Positions 7,416 to 8,863 of a DNA stretch of 8,863 nucleotides are shown piece by piece. Source of the DNA: Bacteroidota bacterium. GTDB lineage: Bacteria; Bacteroidota; Bacteroidia; Chitinophagales; Saprospiraceae. Every line of letters begins with the position of its first letter. The first letter of the stretch is position 1. The notes under the pieces were generated by a model, which searched no databases, had not been told where the DNA came from, and saw only the letters and a list, made by a program, of their open reading frames with translations. A program made the translations under genes and the position numbers. The DNA is taken from contig JAKQGD010000382.1 in the NCBI GenBank assembly GCA_029573365.1, positions 1 through 8,863 of the forward strand, written 5' to 3'.

Positions 7416-7898
7416 TTATTCTTCTTCTTCAGAACTGGAGACAATGGGATCTATCATCGGAAGGTTTAATAAACCTGCTTCTTCGCGGCTGAACGTAAAA
7501 AAGCCCATAACACCACCGTCTGACTTGGCAACCTGCTCAGCAAAGGTAACAAAGCCTTTGTACAGCTTAGCTCCTGTTTCCGGTTCCAGCTTTGCCAGGA
7601 TATAGTTGATTTTGCTTAGTCTTTCTGATATGGCCTCTGTCCGCTCTTTGACTCCGGCAGGCATCAAGTCTCTGAAATGATCAAAGCTCTTATAAAATCT
7701 GTCATCGACCTCACTGTAAAACACCTTAAGGTCGGCCTTCATTTTATAGGACCTGATGTGTGTTATTTTTTTGGACCATTCAATCTCCGCGTCAGAGATA
7801 TCACCATCAGCTCCCGCTATAAGCAGGGCTATCAGTGGGAATGCCTCATACAATTGTTCCAACTCCTCACTTCTCAGATGTCCTAATTCAACTGCCAT
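7416..7898 (-). CDS. TerB-like domain protein
   Basis: This 160-residue soluble protein resembles TerB-like (tellurite-resistance B / DnaJ-associated) helical domains. An N-terminal block IAGADGDISDAEIEW (27-41) gives the A-D-G-x-(4-5)-E acidic signature, and a second, degenerate block AKSDGGVMGFFTFSREEAGLL (124-144) lies in the C-terminal half, matching the paired acidic metal-binding sites of that fold. The match is by motif only, and the middle region is not recognised. The tail is acidic and serine-rich (SSSEEEE, 154-160) and probably disordered. There is no signal peptide or membrane segment. Nothing else here suggests tellurite resistance; TerB-like domains occur in many envelope and stress contexts. 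It lies 61 nt downstream of the peptidoglycan glycosyltransferase gene on the same strand and may also have its own promoter in that gap. Confidence 0.75.
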   Translation of the reverse strand: MAVELGHLRSEELEQLYEAFPLIALLIAGADGDISDAEIEWSKKITHIRSYKMKADLKVFYSEVDDRFYKSFDHFRDLMPAGVKERTEAISERLSKINYILAKLEPETGAKLYKGFVTFAEQVAKSDGGVMGFFTFSREEAGLLNLPMIDPIVSSSEEEE

Positions 7899-7910
7899 GT
7901 TTGGTTTTTC

Positions 7911-7928
7911 AATTTTGCCGCAAAATTA
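7911..7928 (-). promoter_or_regulatory. Putative -7 promoter box within a 7-bp hairpin upstream of the TerB-like gene
   Basis: On the minus strand TAATTTTG (7921-7928) is an exact TAnnTTTG box, 22 nt before the TerB-like ATG. It overlaps a perfect inverted repeat, AATTTTG (7911-7917) and CAAAATT (7921-7927), around a CCG loop. No good -33 TTTG was found. The repeat could be an operator, a leader hairpin or chance in an A/T-rich gap. Confidence 0.4.
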
Positions 7929-7959
7929 GCTTTCTTCCACGATTTAAAGAAATGAAGCT

Positions 7960-8706
7960 TCACTTTTTATATTTGCTAAAGTCATAAAGTGATTTGTCGG
8001 CCCGCACATACAACTCCCTGAGGTAGTTGTTTCCGTCAAGCGAGTGATACAAGCTTACAATTTCATTCTGTCGCCCTGATACATATGGGCCAGGGTTGGC
8101 AGCATTGTATTTTCTAGGGCTTGGCAATATGGCTATTATCCTGGCTGCCTGCTGCAACGACAATCCTCCGGCATCTCTTGAAAAATAGGTAGCGGCAGCA
8201 GCATCCACTCCAAAGACCAAGGTTCCTGTTTCTGCTATATTTAGATAGGTCTGCAGGATTTTTTCTTTGGACCACAGAGTCTCTACAAGAAAAGTAAAAT
8301 ACAATTCCAGGCCTTTGCGTATATATGACCTTTGCGGAAAAAGAAAAGCATTTTTAGCCACCTGCTGGCTTATGGTGCTGGCACCAAATAGTTTTTTACC
8401 CCTACGATTTACCTTCATGGCTTTACCGATGGCCTCCAGATCCAAGCCTGAATGGAAGGGCAGATTCTGATCTTCGGATGCCATGGCACAGACCTTGATG
8501 TATGCAGACAACTGGGAGGATGACACCGGTGAATACCTCAGGGTGCCTTTGTCCTCAAACAATCGGGTAACCATAAGCAAGGTAAATGGCGGATTGATAA
8601 GTCTGTACAGCAGTACCCATGCTACAGTAACCATCAGAAAGACGACAATGATATCTTTGTATTTTGTCCTGAGCCAGCCGGTTATGGATTTTACATATCT
8701 GTTCAT
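7960..8706 (-). CDS. mtgA: Monofunctional peptidoglycan glycosyltransferase (GT51, MtgA-like)
   Basis: This 248-residue protein polymerises lipid II into glycan strands at the outer face of the cytoplasmic membrane. It has a short basic N-terminus, a membrane anchor at about residues 18-36 (DIIVVFLMVTVAWVLLYRL region), and then a GT51 domain. Motif 1 is EDQNLPFHSG (78-87) with catalytic Glu78 and Asp79; motif 2 is GASTISQQVAKN (108-119); motif 3 begins RKGLE (130-134); and motif 4 is SKEKILQTYLN (146-156) followed by AETG. There is no penicillin-binding transpeptidase domain, and the length fits stand-alone MtgA proteins (about 230-270). Motif 1 is usually EDxxFxxHxG; here the F position is Leu82, while His85 and Gly87 are kept. 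The start codon is 3 nt after the stop of the upstream gene, implying a translationally coupled operon; the sequence just before the start is AGGTAAATT. Confidence 0.93.
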   Translation of the reverse strand: MNRYVKSITGWLRTKYKDIIVVFLMVTVAWVLLYRLINPPFTLLMVTRLFEDKGTLRYSPVSSSQLSAYIKVCAMASEDQNLPFHSGLDLEAIGKAMKVNRRGKKLFGASTISQQVAKNAFLFPQRSYIRKGLELYFTFLVETLWSKEKILQTYLNIAETGTLVFGVDAAAATYFSRDAGGLSLQQAARIIAILPSPRKYNAANPGPYVSGRQNEIVSLYHSLDGNNYLRELYVRADKSLYDFSKYKK

Positions 8707-8709
8707 AAT

Positions 8710-8863
8710 TTACCTGATCTTGATACGCAGCTTATTGACCAGATCAGACGTGTCCTGAGTGTGCAGCACTTCAAGGATATTGGGATATACCTGCCTTTTT
8801 TTACTGAAAAAGCGGGACATGGTCATCCATACGGCTTTTTCGATGTCTTCCGTAGCCTGAGGA
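8710..8863 (-). CDS. C-terminal fragment of an unidentified protein
   Basis: The minus strand from the right edge reads 50 codons to a TAA at 8710-8712; the rest lies outside the window. The visible tail begins PQATEDIEKAVWMTMSRFF and ends LVNKLRIKIR. It looks helical, is rich in basic residues toward the end and shows no membrane segment. I do not recognise the family from this fragment. Its reality is supported by the 3-nt gap to the glycosyltransferase start, which is typical of an operon, and by a reading frame without stops to the edge. Confidence 0.6.
   Translation of the reverse strand, partial: PQATEDIEKAVWMTMSRFFSKKRQVYPNILEVLHTQDTSDLVNKLRIKIR

Noticed and set aside
7419..7430. Short GAA repeat (minus strand) resembling a microsatellite
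   Set aside because: It encodes the four-Glu tail of the TerB-like protein and is only four units long.
1..8863. A defence, mobile or secondary-metabolite system
   Set aside because: No nuclease, transposase, recombinase, reverse transcriptase, CRISPR repeat or toxin-antitoxin pair is visible, and one FabH-type gene without an acyl carrier protein, reductase or other biosynthetic partner nearby does not make a biosynthetic cluster.

Overview
The window looks like ordinary chromosomal DNA from a member of the Bacteroidota, perhaps near the Saprospiria, Chitinophagia or Cytophagia; that placement within the phylum is an impression only. Three things point to the phylum: a TonB-dependent receptor with an N-terminal carboxypeptidase-regulatory-like domain, a FabH paralogue of the long type I recall from Bacteroidota genomes, and upstream boxes that fit the Bacteroidota -7 consensus TAnnTTTG while Shine-Dalgarno sequences are weak or absent. 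Seven of the eight genes lie on the minus strand. I see no tRNA, rRNA, CRISPR array, insertion sequence, phage gene or toxin-antitoxin pair.

Layout from left to right. Positions 1-2082 (minus) hold the N-terminal 694 residues of a secreted Asp-box (BNR/VPS10-like) beta-propeller protein that runs off the left edge; it is open along its whole visible length. It lies 24 nt downstream of a FabH-type ketoacyl synthase gene (2107-3180, minus), probably in one transcript. A divergent promoter region (3181-3344) separates fabH from the only plus-strand gene, a small acidic protein of unknown function (3345-3818). A 328-bp gap follows, ending in a strong rho-independent terminator (4107-4148) whose T-tract overlaps the stop codon of the convergent metallophosphoesterase gene (4147-4902, minus). 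Upstream of that gene lies a 754-residue TonB-dependent receptor (5004-7268, minus). The right end carries a minus-strand cluster: the last 50 codons of an unidentified gene, a monofunctional peptidoglycan glycosyltransferase (mtgA-like, 3-nt gap), and a TerB-like protein.

Functionally the window mixes envelope biology (outer-membrane uptake, peptidoglycan polymerisation, a secreted propeller) with acyl-chain metabolism and a cytoplasmic phosphoesterase. Nothing ties all of these into one pathway, and I do not see a clear undescribed system. The points most worth a second look are the uncharacterised plus-strand gene with its divergent promoter and inverted repeat, the terminator about 290 nt past that gene, the hairpin overlapping the promoter box before the TerB-like gene, and the mtgA/TerB-like linkage.
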